Positions 25,499 through 34,667 of a stretch of DNA of 63,885 nt are shown one piece after another; positions within the stretch are counted from its first letter, which is position 1, and each line of letters opens with the position of its first letter. This stretch comes from Planctomycetota bacterium. Lineage in GTDB: Bacteria; Planctomycetota; UBA1135; GCA-002686595. The translations under genes were made by a program, and so were the position numbers. The stretch spans positions 1 to 63,885 of the forward strand of contig DUDB01000075.1 of assembly GCA_012959525.1 (NCBI GenBank). Direction: 5' to 3'. The notes below the pieces were generated by a model that was not told the DNA's origin, did not search any database, and was given only the letters and a program-made list of their open reading frames with translations.

Positions 25499-26221
25499 CT
25501 AGTTCGATCCAGGTCCCCAGACCGCCAGCTGCCGGATACGACCGGTGTCGTCGAAGGACCCAAACCCGATCCGACCAGCGGGCAGGGTGGCGTCGGAGGT
25601 TTCGTGGGTCATTTCCCCGTCAAAGAACACCTGCAGGTGCCCTTCTGGACCCTCCCGGGTCAGGCGAACCGTGTGCCACTGACCGGGATCCCCCCAGTCG
25701 ATGCCCGCCTCGGGAACGGGGCACAGGGGGCGCCGGGCTGCACCGTCCACCAGGAAGACATTGTGCGCATTGGGGTCGGGCTTTGTGGCCAGATGAACGT
25801 AGTAATAGTGCGCCTCGTCCACGTAGCCGAAGAAGAAGCACAGGTCGCGGTGTGCATAGTCGCGTCCGGTCTGGGCCACTTCGAACTGCAACTCGAATTC
25901 CGTCAAGGTCAGGTCCTTCACCAAGGCGTAGGACAGGGGCGAGCGATGAGGAGGTTTGAATTGACTCGACTTATGCAGGGCCATGTAGGTCCTTGGCATG
26001 TCCGCTCTGTCGGCGACCGACTCTTCGTCCATTCCATACCGCCACGCGGCCTCATCACTGAAAGTGAAGCGATCGAGGCTTCCCCCGGTCGTGAAGTCCT
26101 CATGAAGCAACAGTTGAGCACCAGAGGGCACGGACTCCGCCATGCGAACGGATGGAGAATTGCAGGCGGTCAACCCCAGGAGTGACAGGCAGGCAAGGCG
26201 AAGGAACGTTGAAGTCATCAT
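25499..26221 (-). CDS. LamG/DUF1080-like lipoprotein
   Basis: A 240-residue protein with a lipoprotein signal (LSLLGLTAC; Cys20). The rest is a concanavalin-like beta-sandwich, with LLLHEDFTTGG at the start, FELQFEVAQTGRDYAHRDLCFFFGY in the middle and QVFFDGEMTHET near the end. It resembles DUF1080-type glycoside-binding or 3-keto-glycoside-processing lipoproteins, but the match is by fold pattern only. Its start overlaps the stop of the Gfo/Idh/MocA gene (ATGATGA), so the two are translationally coupled. The lipoprotein may present or process the sugar on which the exported oxidoreductase acts. Confidence 0.75.
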   Translation of the reverse strand: MMTSTFLRLACLSLLGLTACNSPSVRMAESVPSGAQLLLHEDFTTGGSLDRFTFSDEAAWRYGMDEESVADRADMPRTYMALHKSSQFKPPHRSPLSYALVKDLTLTEFELQFEVAQTGRDYAHRDLCFFFGYVDEAHYYYVHLATKPDPNAHNVFLVDGAARRPLCPVPEAGIDWGDPGQWHTVRLTREGPEGHLQVFFDGEMTHETSDATLPAGRIGFGSFDDTGRIRQLAVWGPGSN

Positions 26222-27723
26222 CAGATCTTCTCCGGAACGATAAAGGGTGCCCGGTAGTCGCGGGTGCGCAGGCGGTTCGCGGCATCGCTGTTCAGGAACC
26301 GCTCGCTGGATGGATCCAGATCAAGGGCCGCGCCGAGAACGGGCGGGTGCTGGGCGAGGTCCACGCCGTTCTTGTCCAGATGCGTCGCGAGGCGCTCAAA
26401 TGATGATGAGATAATCTCCTCGCCGGCGATGGCCTCGCGCACGTGCTCGGGAGATTGGCTCTCTCCCAGGGCATAGGAGATGTTGGCCATATGGCACAGG
26501 CTACTGGACAGGTGGCCCTGCAGAATGGGCGCCGCGAGCAAGGAAGCGTCGCGCTTGCGTATGGCCTCAACCAGGTTCGCAAAGTGGTTGGAAGACCCCT
26601 TCCACTTGTCCACCTGCTTGCCGTCCGAGTCAAACGCAGTGGACTCATTGTAGTTGGGAATCACCAGGTAGCCGTTCTCGCACATCACGGTCACCCCCAC
26701 CGAGCCAGAAGGGATCCGATCCATGCTTCCGCCCCAGTTCTTTCCCTGGGCCTCAAGGTCCCGTGGCAAACCGCGCACCTCGAAGAGGATTGGCGCAGGG
26801 TCGTAATCCAAGAGTGTGACCATGGAATTGGGCGTGTCGCCGTCGTCGTCATAACCGAAACGCCCGCCAATACTGCGCACGCTGCTGGCAAGCTCCTCCA
26901 CACCCAAGGCCCAGCGACACATGTCCATCTGGTGGATGCCCTGGTTACCCAGGTCGCCGTTGCCGGTCTGGAACTGCCAGTGCCAATCGTAGTGCAGCTG
27001 CCGGCGCGAGAGCGGCCCGAGGGGTGCGGGGCCCGTGTACAGATCCCAGTCCACGTGTTCGGGAACGGTCTGGGGCTCACTGAGCTTGCCTATGCTCTTA
27101 CGAGGCTTGAAACACGTTCCGTGAGCGTAGCGGATCTTCCCCAGGCCGCCGCCCTGCACGAAGGCAATGCCATCGCGAATGCCCGAGCTGGAACGGGATT
27201 GCGTTCCGGTCTGCACCAGGCAGCCATACTTCTCAGCCGCCCGCACCATCTGTCGCCCCTCAAAAATGTTGTGGCATACGGGCTTCTCCACGTACACGTC
27301 TTTGCCCGCCTGGCAGGACCAGATGGTCTGGATCGCATGGAGATGGTTGGGAGTGGCGAGAGACACAACGTCGATGTCTTCGCGCGCAAGCGCATCTCGC
27401 AGGTCGGCGTAGCCTTGAACGTCCCCACCTTCCCAGCCGTTCTTGGAGACCTTGTTCTTCTCCAATTCCGCCTTTTGCCGAGCGAGCACCTTGGAATCCA
27501 CGTCCACGAGCGCCACCACGTCCACGCCGGGTAGGGCTTGGAAACCGGAGATGTGTGAGCCCCCACGGCTGCGGATCCCAGCCACGGCTACACGCAGTAC
27601 GCCGTTCGGGTTTGGGCTGCGACTCGCGCGTGTGCGCGAGGTCAGGTTGCAGCCGGGGAAAAAGGGAAGGGCGGCCGCTGCTGTCGCGGCCCGGGTGAAT
27701 GCGCGGCGGGTCAGGGGGGGCAT
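26221..27723 (-). CDS. Tat-exported Gfo/Idh/MocA oxidoreductase
   Basis: A 500-residue NAD(P)-type sugar oxidoreductase. The start at MPPLTRRAFTRA gives a twin-arginine signal (RRAFTRA) and has a good ribosome-binding site (GAGGAG). The Rossmann motif reads VAVAGIRSRGGSHISGF, followed by DVVALVDVDSKVL. The substrate-side EKPVCHN carries the usual lysine of this family. The C-terminal half is the alpha/beta dimer domain seen in planctomycete and Bacteroidetes glycan clusters. It probably oxidises a sugar outside the cytoplasm with a tightly bound cofactor. The gene overlaps the downstream LamG/DUF1080-like lipoprotein. Confidence 0.92.
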   Translation of the reverse strand: MPPLTRRAFTRAATAAAALPFFPGCNLTSRTRASRSPNPNGVLRVAVAGIRSRGGSHISGFQALPGVDVVALVDVDSKVLARQKAELEKNKVSKNGWEGGDVQGYADLRDALAREDIDVVSLATPNHLHAIQTIWSCQAGKDVYVEKPVCHNIFEGRQMVRAAEKYGCLVQTGTQSRSSSGIRDGIAFVQGGGLGKIRYAHGTCFKPRKSIGKLSEPQTVPEHVDWDLYTGPAPLGPLSRRQLHYDWHWQFQTGNGDLGNQGIHQMDMCRWALGVEELASSVRSIGGRFGYDDDGDTPNSMVTLLDYDPAPILFEVRGLPRDLEAQGKNWGGSMDRIPSGSVGVTVMCENGYLVIPNYNESTAFDSDGKQVDKWKGSSNHFANLVEAIRKRDASLLAAPILQGHLSSSLCHMANISYALGESQSPEHVREAIAGEEIISSSFERLATHLDKNGVDLAQHPPVLGAALDLDPSSERFLNSDAANRLRTRDYRAPFIVPEKI

Positions 27724-27865
27724 GGGACTCCTCGATGCCAGGGGGGATTGTCCAGACGCCCACATGGTAGGCGAGCAGACGCTCAACAGGCCTCCTCAAT
27801 TGGTGATCGCTACTGGAACAAAGAATCGCCAGGATGGCGGCCATTCCAGCCCGTACCGACCCGCC

Positions 27866-29770
27866 ATGCTTCCCATCCGAACACTCACCATTCCTGTCCT
27901 GGCCAGCCTCCTAGGCCTGGTTTCCAGTACCGCTCCCTGCCACGCGAGCCAAGACACGCCACGCAGGCGGAGCGTGCTCTTCTATCTGGTGGACACCTGC
28001 CGGGCGGACCACCTCTCGGTCTACGGCTCTGAACGCAAGTCAACGCCGTTCCTGGAAGAGATCGCAGCCAAGGGCGTGGTCTTCGAACAGTGTCGCTCAC
28101 AAGCGCCGTGGACCAAGCCCTCCATGGCCTCCATGCTGACCTCCCGCTATCCGGGAGAGTTGGGGATCTACATGCTGTTCCAGGCGCTGGACGATTCCTA
28201 CGTGACCCTGCCTGAAGCTCTTGCGGGGGCGGGCTACTTCGCCGCGGGCTTTGCGGCCAACCCGCTCATGGGCGCCTTCTCCAATTACGATCAGGGGTTC
28301 GAGTACTTCGTCGAGTCCACGTCCATCAATAAGGGTAACCCGATCAACTTCGCCAGCGGTTCAGCTGCCAAGTTGAATGCCAAGATCGGACCTTGGATCA
28401 AACAGGATGAGTCCTGGCCCCTGTTCCTGTACGTCCACTCGGTAGACCCCCATGAGGAGTACGAACCGGCCCCCGAATACCTCGCGGAGTTCGCCGACCC
28501 TCAGGATACCGAGCGCTACAGGGACGAGTGGAAGCGTCTACTCGATTCACGGCCGCCCGTTCCCGGGCTCCACCTGACCCCGGACAATTTCGAGCGCACC
28601 CAGATCGACCCGGACTGGTTCATCGAGCAGGGGAAGAAGCTCTACGACGCGGACATTCTCGCCAACGACACGGAGATCGAACGCTTGTGGTCCATGCTTC
28701 AAGAGGATGGCTGGGGCGAAGACGTTGTTCTCGTCTTGATGTCCGATCACGGCGAGGAGTTCTTCGAGCACGGAGGAACCAGCCACGGCTATAGCCTGTA
28801 CGACGAGCTGGTGCACGTTCCCTTGATCATCTACGCGCCAGGACTCCTGCCGGAGGGGCGGCGTATTTCCAATCCGGTCCGCTCCCTCGACGTCTACCCC
28901 ACTCTCTGCGACCTCCTGGGGATTGAACCACCCGCTGGCCTGCAAGGCAGGAGCCTGGTGCCGCTGATCGAAGGGGACCCCGAGTGGCAGGACCTGCCGG
29001 TGATGTCGGAGAAGACCGAGGACCCCGGTGGCCGGCGAGCTAGGTCCGGCATGGGAGTGGGCATCTCGCTGATCCAAGATGGCTGGAAACTGATCAGCAA
29101 CCTGCGCTCCTCAGACGGCCGCAATCTGCCTCGCTACGAGTTGTTCAACCTCTCCGAGGATCCGGGAGAACAGAAGAATCTGGCCGAGGCGCACCCGGAA
29201 CGCCTCGCACAGATGGACTCTGCCCTGATGGACTGGTCGGCCCGTAACCTGGGTCTGGCCCAGGCCAACTCGACGGCCCCTGAAGACGTGGACCCCGAAG
29301 TACTCAAGCAACTTCGTGCCCTCGGCTACCTCGGCGATGACGAAGACGAGTTGCAGGCCTCCCCGGATGCCCTTTCACCCCTGGCGCGGGCTCTCTTGGA
29401 GGGGGACGATCGCTGGAGCGTCCTCGTCCTTGGCCCGAAGAGCGACGATGAGGTTCGCGGGCGTACTTTTGGGGACTGGTCAGTCAGCGGTCGGCGCATC
29501 GCGCGCGACACGCGGCGGGAGTCCCTGCTCAAGCTGCTGTACATGGGAATCTCCCAGGCTGACGACGCCGAACTCGCCCCATCGACGCCGGCCTGTGGCA
29601 TTCAAGCCGGGCACAGCGGCCATGACCTGAAGCTGTTCATCAGCTTTGAGCCACCGAGCCTGTCTCCGGTCGTGGACGGCACGCCCTTGGGCGTGGTGCC
29701 CCTTGACGCATCGGTGGTGCCTGGAATCCGCGCCTTGTTCGAGGAAGCGGGGCTGGACTTCCCCGAATAG
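27866..29770 (+). CDS. Sulfatase-fold hydrolase with a threonine nucleophile
   Basis: A 634-residue secreted protein started at MLPIRTLTIP with a signal peptide ending near CHASQ. It has the alkaline-phosphatase-superfamily core: the metal Asp in VDTCRADHLSVYG (Asp43) and the second metal cluster in VLMSDHGEEFFEHG. Where type I sulfatases have CxPxR it reads PWTKPSM (Thr83), so formylglycine cannot form. Related threonine-type enzymes are phosphatases, phosphodiesterases or group transferases. The C-terminal 120 residues include LRALGYLGDDEDE and a beta-rich extension. It lies divergent from the Gfo/Idh/MocA gene. It could cut phosphate or phosphodiester groups on glycans; true sulfatase activity is less likely. 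Confidence 0.88.
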   Translation: MLPIRTLTIPVLASLLGLVSSTAPCHASQDTPRRRSVLFYLVDTCRADHLSVYGSERKSTPFLEEIAAKGVVFEQCRSQAPWTKPSMASMLTSRYPGELGIYMLFQALDDSYVTLPEALAGAGYFAAGFAANPLMGAFSNYDQGFEYFVESTSINKGNPINFASGSAAKLNAKIGPWIKQDESWPLFLYVHSVDPHEEYEPAPEYLAEFADPQDTERYRDEWKRLLDSRPPVPGLHLTPDNFERTQIDPDWFIEQGKKLYDADILANDTEIERLWSMLQEDGWGEDVVLVLMSDHGEEFFEHGGTSHGYSLYDELVHVPLIIYAPGLLPEGRRISNPVRSLDVYPTLCDLLGIEPPAGLQGRSLVPLIEGDPEWQDLPVMSEKTEDPGGRRARSGMGVGISLIQDGWKLISNLRSSDGRNLPRYELFNLSEDPGEQKNLAEAHPERLAQMDSALMDWSARNLGLAQANSTAPEDVDPEVLKQLRALGYLGDDEDELQASPDALSPLARALLEGDDRWSVLVLGPKSDDEVRGRTFGDWSVSGRRIARDTRRESLLKLLYMGISQADDAELAPSTPACGIQAGHSGHDLKLFISFEPPSLSPVVDGTPLGVVPLDASVVPGIRALFEEAGLDFPE

Positions 29771-29777
29771 GGCCCTC

Positions 29778-31160
29778 TCACTCGCCTGAATCGCCTTCGG
29801 GAAGGAGCGCCTCGAGGCGCGCTTGCAAGTCGGCATAGACGGCGCGCACTCCCTCGGGAACCGTACCATCACGCAGAAGATTGCCTTTCTCCAAGGGGCT
29901 TCTGCTCAGGTCGTAGAGCCGGTCTGTTCCGTCTAGCAGGTTCCGAACGAGCTTGTGGTCGCCCACCCGCAGAGCCGCGTTGCGATGCTCGTAGTCCGCA
30001 CCCGGGTGGTTGGGAACGAAGTGCTCGGTAAAGAGGAAATCGCGGGCGTGCGGCGCGCTGGGATCCTCGAGGAGCGGTAGGAAGCTGATGGAATCATGCT
30101 CCCAGCCCGCGGGCAGGACGGCCGGAGCATCCGCGCCGCAAAGCTCCAGTGTGCTCAGCCACAGGTCCGTGGTGTTGACGGGTGCTTGGCAGACAGTCCC
30201 GCGAGCTGCCTCGGACACGCCCGCCCCGGCCACTATCAGGGGAACCCGCACGCCCCCTTCAAACAGGGTCCCCTTGCCGCGACGCTTGTCCCAGGGCGGC
30301 TCGTTGGCGGTACCCTGGGTTCCATTGTCTCCGACGACGATGACGGTCGTGCGGGCCAGAACCTCCGGGTCCAGGGTCTTGAGCAGGCGCCCGAGTTCAT
30401 GATCGATGGCCTCCACCATAGCCTTGTGGAACTCCGCCTCTTCGGTGAGAGCCGTGCCCTTGAGTTCGCGCGTGAAGAGGTGTTCGGGTGGCCGATGGAT
30501 GGGCGTGTGCGCGGCGTGATAGGCGAGGTACACCAGCCAGGGTCGCTCACCGGCGGCAGCGATGGCACGCAGGGCATCGTCGGTCGTGTCGGTGGTCAGA
30601 TAACCCTCAGCCGGTGCGGCCTTACCGTCCACGACCTTGGTCCAGCTGAAGTAGGCCTTGCGGTCATTGGGGGTGCGCAGATTGTTGGGGCAGCCGGCAT
30701 AGTGCTCGAACCCCATGCGCCGCGGATGCTCGACGGCCGCAGCCGAACCGGCCAGATGCCATTTGCCAATGGCGGCCGTGAAGTAGGCGCTCTTTGTTGC
30801 TGCGTTCAGGGTGCGCGGCAGACTCCACTCTTCCACGGAGAGCCCCTTCTCCCCCTCACGCAGAGGGACGCCGATGCCCGTGCGGAATCCGTACCGTCCG
30901 GTTATCAGGGTGGCCCGCGTCGGCGAGCAGAAGGGTGTGGACCAGCAACGGTCAAAACGAACGCCCCGGTCAGCAAGACCGTCCATGGTGGGTGTGGCTG
31001 GCGGATTCTCCAGAGCGCCGTAGGCCGCCACGCGGTCCACGCCCACGTCATCGAGAACCACGAGCAGGACGTTTTCTCCTGCGAGGGCGGGGGCCGCGAA
31101 CACCACCACGGTCAGAAACCCGCGCGACAGTGCGCCGCCAATTACCCGGCCCAGCTTCAT
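29778..31160 (-). CDS. Secreted type I sulfatase
   Basis: A 460-residue protein started at the ATG overlapping the stop of the upstream DUF1080 gene (TGATG), with a signal peptide ending near PALAGE. The formylglycine motif is CSPTR (Cys78), the metal DD lies at 37-38, and IGKWHLAG and VVGDNGTQG complete the active site. The last part, LYDLSRSPLEKGNLL, is the usual C-terminal strand of arylsulfatases. Coupling to a DUF1080 lipoprotein suggests they act on the same glycan. Substrate is unknown. Confidence 0.93.
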   Translation of the reverse strand: MKLGRVIGGALSRGFLTVVVFAAPALAGENVLLVVLDDVGVDRVAAYGALENPPATPTMDGLADRGVRFDRCWSTPFCSPTRATLITGRYGFRTGIGVPLREGEKGLSVEEWSLPRTLNAATKSAYFTAAIGKWHLAGSAAAVEHPRRMGFEHYAGCPNNLRTPNDRKAYFSWTKVVDGKAAPAEGYLTTDTTDDALRAIAAAGERPWLVYLAYHAAHTPIHRPPEHLFTRELKGTALTEEAEFHKAMVEAIDHELGRLLKTLDPEVLARTTVIVVGDNGTQGTANEPPWDKRRGKGTLFEGGVRVPLIVAGAGVSEAARGTVCQAPVNTTDLWLSTLELCGADAPAVLPAGWEHDSISFLPLLEDPSAPHARDFLFTEHFVPNHPGADYEHRNAALRVGDHKLVRNLLDGTDRLYDLSRSPLEKGNLLRDGTVPEGVRAVYADLQARLEALLPEGDSGE

Positions 31161-31852
31161 CAACCGCCCAACGGGGTGAGCTCCACCCGCCGAAAGGCCA
31201 CCTCAGCGCCCTCTGCTTGCAAGGCGATGCGCCCGCGACTCGCGGTGCACTCATAGCCCTGGTTCACCAGGTCCCCATTGACCCACACGTCGATCCGATT
31301 CCCACGACACTCGATGAGCATGCGGTTCCACTCGCCTACGGGCGCTTCGGAGCCGTCAGTCAGATTGTGGATGCGACGCGCATCCCCTTCAGTGGTCCCC
31401 CACTTCTCGCGTGCGCCACGGCGCTGCACCATGTCGTCCACCTTCACATCCTCGCAGATGCACCAAAAATCCCCGGCGTTGCCGTTGTGCATCTGGACCT
31501 CGATCGAAGCCGGGAACATCTTGTACAAGCAGCGCGGAGTTGAGGCGTGTACAAGCACCCCGCAGTTGCCGGGATCGCCCGTCCAGCGGTACTCCACTTC
31601 TAGACGGTAGTCGCTGAACTCCTCATCCGTGATCAGGTGCCCGCCGGGACTGCCAAGGCTTACCAAGAGGCCGTCGCGAACCACAAAAGTCGGCGCAATG
31701 TCAGGATTGGAGTCCGCTGCAGGAATATCCACGTGCCAACCACCGAGGTCCTCTCCGTTGAAAAGAGAGCGAGAAGACGTCCCATCGGCAGTGGACGCAC
31801 AGGCGCTGAGCAAGGCGCCTCCAAGTAGGGTCAGGAAAGAATGGGTTCGCAT
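31160..31852 (-). CDS. DUF1080 (3-keto-disaccharide hydrolase-like) lipoprotein
   Basis: A 230-residue protein with a lipoprotein signal (LSAC; Cys18). The DUF1080 fold is clear: SLFNGEDLGGWHV at the start, FSDYRLEVEYRWTGDPGNCGVLVH and IEVQMHNGNAGDFWCI in the middle, and NRIDVWVNGDLVNQG near the end. Proteins of this family have been shown to cleave 3-keto-glycosides or to bind glycans. Its stop overlaps the start of a sulfatase gene. A TACCCT hexamer six bases before its ATG suggests a leaderless transcript. Confidence 0.9.
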   Translation of the reverse strand: MRTHSFLTLLGGALLSACASTADGTSSRSLFNGEDLGGWHVDIPAADSNPDIAPTFVVRDGLLVSLGSPGGHLITDEEFSDYRLEVEYRWTGDPGNCGVLVHASTPRCLYKMFPASIEVQMHNGNAGDFWCICEDVKVDDMVQRRGAREKWGTTEGDARRIHNLTDGSEAPVGEWNRMLIECRGNRIDVWVNGDLVNQGYECTASRGRIALQAEGAEVAFRRVELTPLGG

Positions 31853-31858
31853 GGACCG

Positions 31859-31864
31859 AGGGTA
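31859..31864 (-). promoter_or_regulatory. -10-like hexamer (TACCCT) before the DUF1080 gene
   Basis: On the minus strand TACCCT ends exactly six bases before the ATG at 31852. The spacing matches the TAGCAT and TAGAAT elements before the DedA and FHA-protease genes. Confidence 0.3.
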
Positions 31865-31944
31865 GCAGGACGAGAACGGGCAGGGGTAATCCTCATGCCT
31901 CAGCCGGGCCGAAGGCCACCTGCATCCCAGAAGAAACTCGCCAC

Positions 31945-34554
31945 TCAGCGCAGTTCGATACCGGAAAAGCCCGCCGGGCCGCCTGCCGGGGCACGCTCCA
32001 AGATGCTCACCCGCAGCTCCCGGATGCGGGTCCTGCGGGCAAGGTCAATCCGAACCTGACGCAGGTCGTCCGGGCCCAAGTCCACCTCTACGGGCTTCCC
32101 CCCGTTGATACTCAGGGCGATGCGGCGGACAGCGGCGTACTGGCCACGCATGGAAAGCTTGCTGTTGGCCTGAGAGAGCAGGACGGCACTGGCTCGCACG
32201 GGGCGCCTCAGCTTCACGTGGATCCAGGGCTCGGGGTCCTCGGCCACACAGACCCACCGGGTGGAGTGGACCCCGTCCACGGCATAGCCGGGGCCACTCT
32301 CCGCCAGGGACGTTGAGGCGGTGGCGCTCGGCTGGCCGCCTTGCAGCAGATCCTCACCGACCTGCTCCAGATTAGCCGCCATCCAGTCCTCGGGAGAGCT
32401 CTTGGTCGTGACTTGCATCACGGCTGACTCGACCACTTCGACCTCGGAGGCACCACCCTCGCCGGGGTGCTCGGGATCACCGATGGGCGAGACAATCCGG
32501 ACCCGGGCGGCCAGGGTGTGCTCTCCAGGCAAGGGAAATGCGTAGCGCGCGGCGTATCTCTCGCCGCTCCAGGGCCTCGACGGGTCTCCGGCCACGGTGG
32601 CCACCAGCTCTCCGTCCGCTAGGTACTGAACCTCTATCACCCGTAGGCCACGCCACAGACGGTCGCTACCTTCGAAGTCTTCCTCCAGGCCTTCCTGGAA
32701 GTCCTGGATCCACATGGTCATGCGCGTGCTACCCGTGGCATGTAGGTGGACAGTCCCGCTGGCGTCCGCGTAGGCGTCGGCGCGCCGATCGACTGAGGGG
32801 CCCGACTGTCGCGGGGCGGATGCTCGCCGCAGGAAGAGCAATGCGAAGGCGGTGTCGCTCTCGGTTTCCCCCCAATGACCATTGTCCTTCTGTTTGCGAA
32901 CGAGAACGTCAGCACCCTCCCGATACCATGGATGTCCACCGATGTACTCGGTGTTGAAGAAGGCGCCCACCCGCTCCATTCCGTAGAGGTAGTAGTAGAG
33001 GTTGTCACCCAGAACCGGGTTCGTGTCCATCGAGTAGTGGTGCTCGAGCCAGCCCATTCCCAGCATCGTGCCCTCTTCGGCCAGCCTGCCGGCGCGGACT
33101 CCCAGCTTCCTGCCCAGGAGCATGCGGGGTATACCGATCACGCACAGTCCGGCCGTGGTCATGGTGCCCGTCTCCGGCCAGGTAACTCCGTCTTTGAAGT
33201 AAGTGAAGCCCGCAACACGGCGCTTACCCGTGCGCTTGCCCTTCGCCTCTCCATCCCACTCCACCTCTTTGACGAACGGTTGGTGGTCCTTCACCGCCTT
33301 GGTCAGCATGCGCTCCCAGACATCCTTGGGAACGTCAAGGCCCAGCTCGCTGGCTCCCCAGAATCCGAGGGCAGCAAACTGTGAGTTCGAGAGGTCGGCG
33401 GTACCTCCAGGGTAGCCCCAGCTCCCGAGCTGCACCTCGCTCTCCCACTCCAACAGCAAGTCCACGATCTCCTGTGCCCACTCAGTGTTCTCGGGATTGC
33501 CCTCGGCTCCGAGGGCCATCAGCTGGACTCCCGCTGAGTAGACCTTTGTGGGGAGGCGCGCGCGCAGGAACTGCAGCCCACGCACGATGGCTGGATGGTC
33601 CCGGGGCAGGCCGCACTTAAGGAGCGTGTAGACAGCGAGGCTAGTAGCACCATTGCGAAACCGGCCCAGGGCGTAGCCCCATGAACCATCGCGGTACTGC
33701 TCCAGCAGGAGCCGCTCCACGCCTTGCTCGATGGCAGTTTGAATAACGGGCTGCAGCTCTGACAGGGGCGGAGCACTGGATTCGGGCAGCTCGTTGAAGG
33801 TGCCGTTGGTTGGAGAGGGCAGCTTGCCCTTCAGCTTGCGGTAGCGGCGCTGGATTTCGGGGAGCCTGAGGGCCTTGTCGTACAGCGCGACCTCGTGCAG
33901 GGCACCGCTCAGACGATAGTCCTCGTTGGTGTCCTTGTAGGCTCCGACGGCCACGGTGTGCCGCTCGCTGTAGAGCAGGGGGCCGCTCTGGACGAAGGAC
34001 TCCCCGGAGGCTTCTCCGTTGACGAAGATGCGCTGGGTCTTGCCGTCGTAGGTCCCGACCACGTGGTACCAGCGGCCCGGCTGGAATGGAACCGATGCCG
34101 TCAGGTAGGTGAGGGTTCCGTCGCCATCGTCCGCACCGGTGGAGGCCACAGCGAAGGCGAAGTTCTTGCGCCGGCTGCCCAGCAGCAAGCCGGTCTCCGC
34201 CGAGCCGTTGTCTTCAATCGAGCTGAAAATTCCACCCCATTCCGGCGCGGTGTCCATGGAGATCCAGGCCTCGATGGTGCAGGTGCGCGTGGGGAGCAAC
34301 GCAGGGTCCAGAGCCTCGCCCGCCAGCATGAGCTGTGGGTTGCGGTCTGGAAGCAGCAGTGCCTGGCGGTCGCCCTCTCCGACGAAGGTGGGGTCAGTCA
34401 AGGCCAGGGGCCAATCCCCCTCCAAAGGACGAAAGGCGCCGTCTTCGTAGTATTCCTCGGTAAACACCCAGTGTGCAACCAGATCGTCGGCAGGAGTGTC
34501 TGCCGTTGCAGCGCCCACCAGCAGGCAGGCTGCGCTGAAAGGGATGGGGAACAT
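31945..34554 (-). CDS. Secreted LamG / alpha-alpha toroid / F5-8-type C protein
   Basis: An 869-residue protein with a signal peptide ending near ATADT. Residues about 25-240 form a LamG/concanavalin domain (TCTIEAWISMDTAPEWGGIF, then VPFQPGRWYHVVGTYDG). Residues about 270-600 form repeats like prenyltransferase/terpene-cyclase toroids (GVERLLLEQYRDGSWGY, VLVRKQKDNGHWGETESDTA). The C-terminal 120 residues look like an F5/8-type C (discoidin) domain. The toroid lacks an obvious DxDD or DDxxD catalytic acid, so it may be a structural or binding scaffold. A TATCCT element lies 19 nt before the start. Function is unknown; a cell-surface glycan-binding role is plausible. Confidence 0.82.
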   Translation of the reverse strand: MFPIPFSAACLLVGAATADTPADDLVAHWVFTEEYYEDGAFRPLEGDWPLALTDPTFVGEGDRQALLLPDRNPQLMLAGEALDPALLPTRTCTIEAWISMDTAPEWGGIFSSIEDNGSAETGLLLGSRRKNFAFAVASTGADDGDGTLTYLTASVPFQPGRWYHVVGTYDGKTQRIFVNGEASGESFVQSGPLLYSERHTVAVGAYKDTNEDYRLSGALHEVALYDKALRLPEIQRRYRKLKGKLPSPTNGTFNELPESSAPPLSELQPVIQTAIEQGVERLLLEQYRDGSWGYALGRFRNGATSLAVYTLLKCGLPRDHPAIVRGLQFLRARLPTKVYSAGVQLMALGAEGNPENTEWAQEIVDLLLEWESEVQLGSWGYPGGTADLSNSQFAALGFWGASELGLDVPKDVWERMLTKAVKDHQPFVKEVEWDGEAKGKRTGKRRVAGFTYFKDGVTWPETGTMTTAGLCVIGIPRMLLGRKLGVRAGRLAEEGTMLGMGWLEHHYSMDTNPVLGDNLYYYLYGMERVGAFFNTEYIGGHPWYREGADVLVRKQKDNGHWGETESDTAFALLFLRRASAPRQSGPSVDRRADAYADASGTVHLHATGSTRMTMWIQDFQEGLEEDFEGSDRLWRGLRVIEVQYLADGELVATVAGDPSRPWSGERYAARYAFPLPGEHTLAARVRIVSPIGDPEHPGEGGASEVEVVESAVMQVTTKSSPEDWMAANLEQVGEDLLQGGQPSATASTSLAESGPGYAVDGVHSTRWVCVAEDPEPWIHVKLRRPVRASAVLLSQANSKLSMRGQYAAVRRIALSINGGKPVEVDLGPDDLRQVRIDLARRTRIRELRVSILERAPAGGPAGFSGIELR

Positions 34555-34667
34555 GGCGTGCTGCGAGTCTAGCAGGATAGTGGAGGTCCGGTTCCGCGAC
34601 CGCTAGGCCCGTGATTCCGTCCACCCACCTCGCCGATGTGCCCTGGGTCGAGGCGCGGGAGCCAGGC

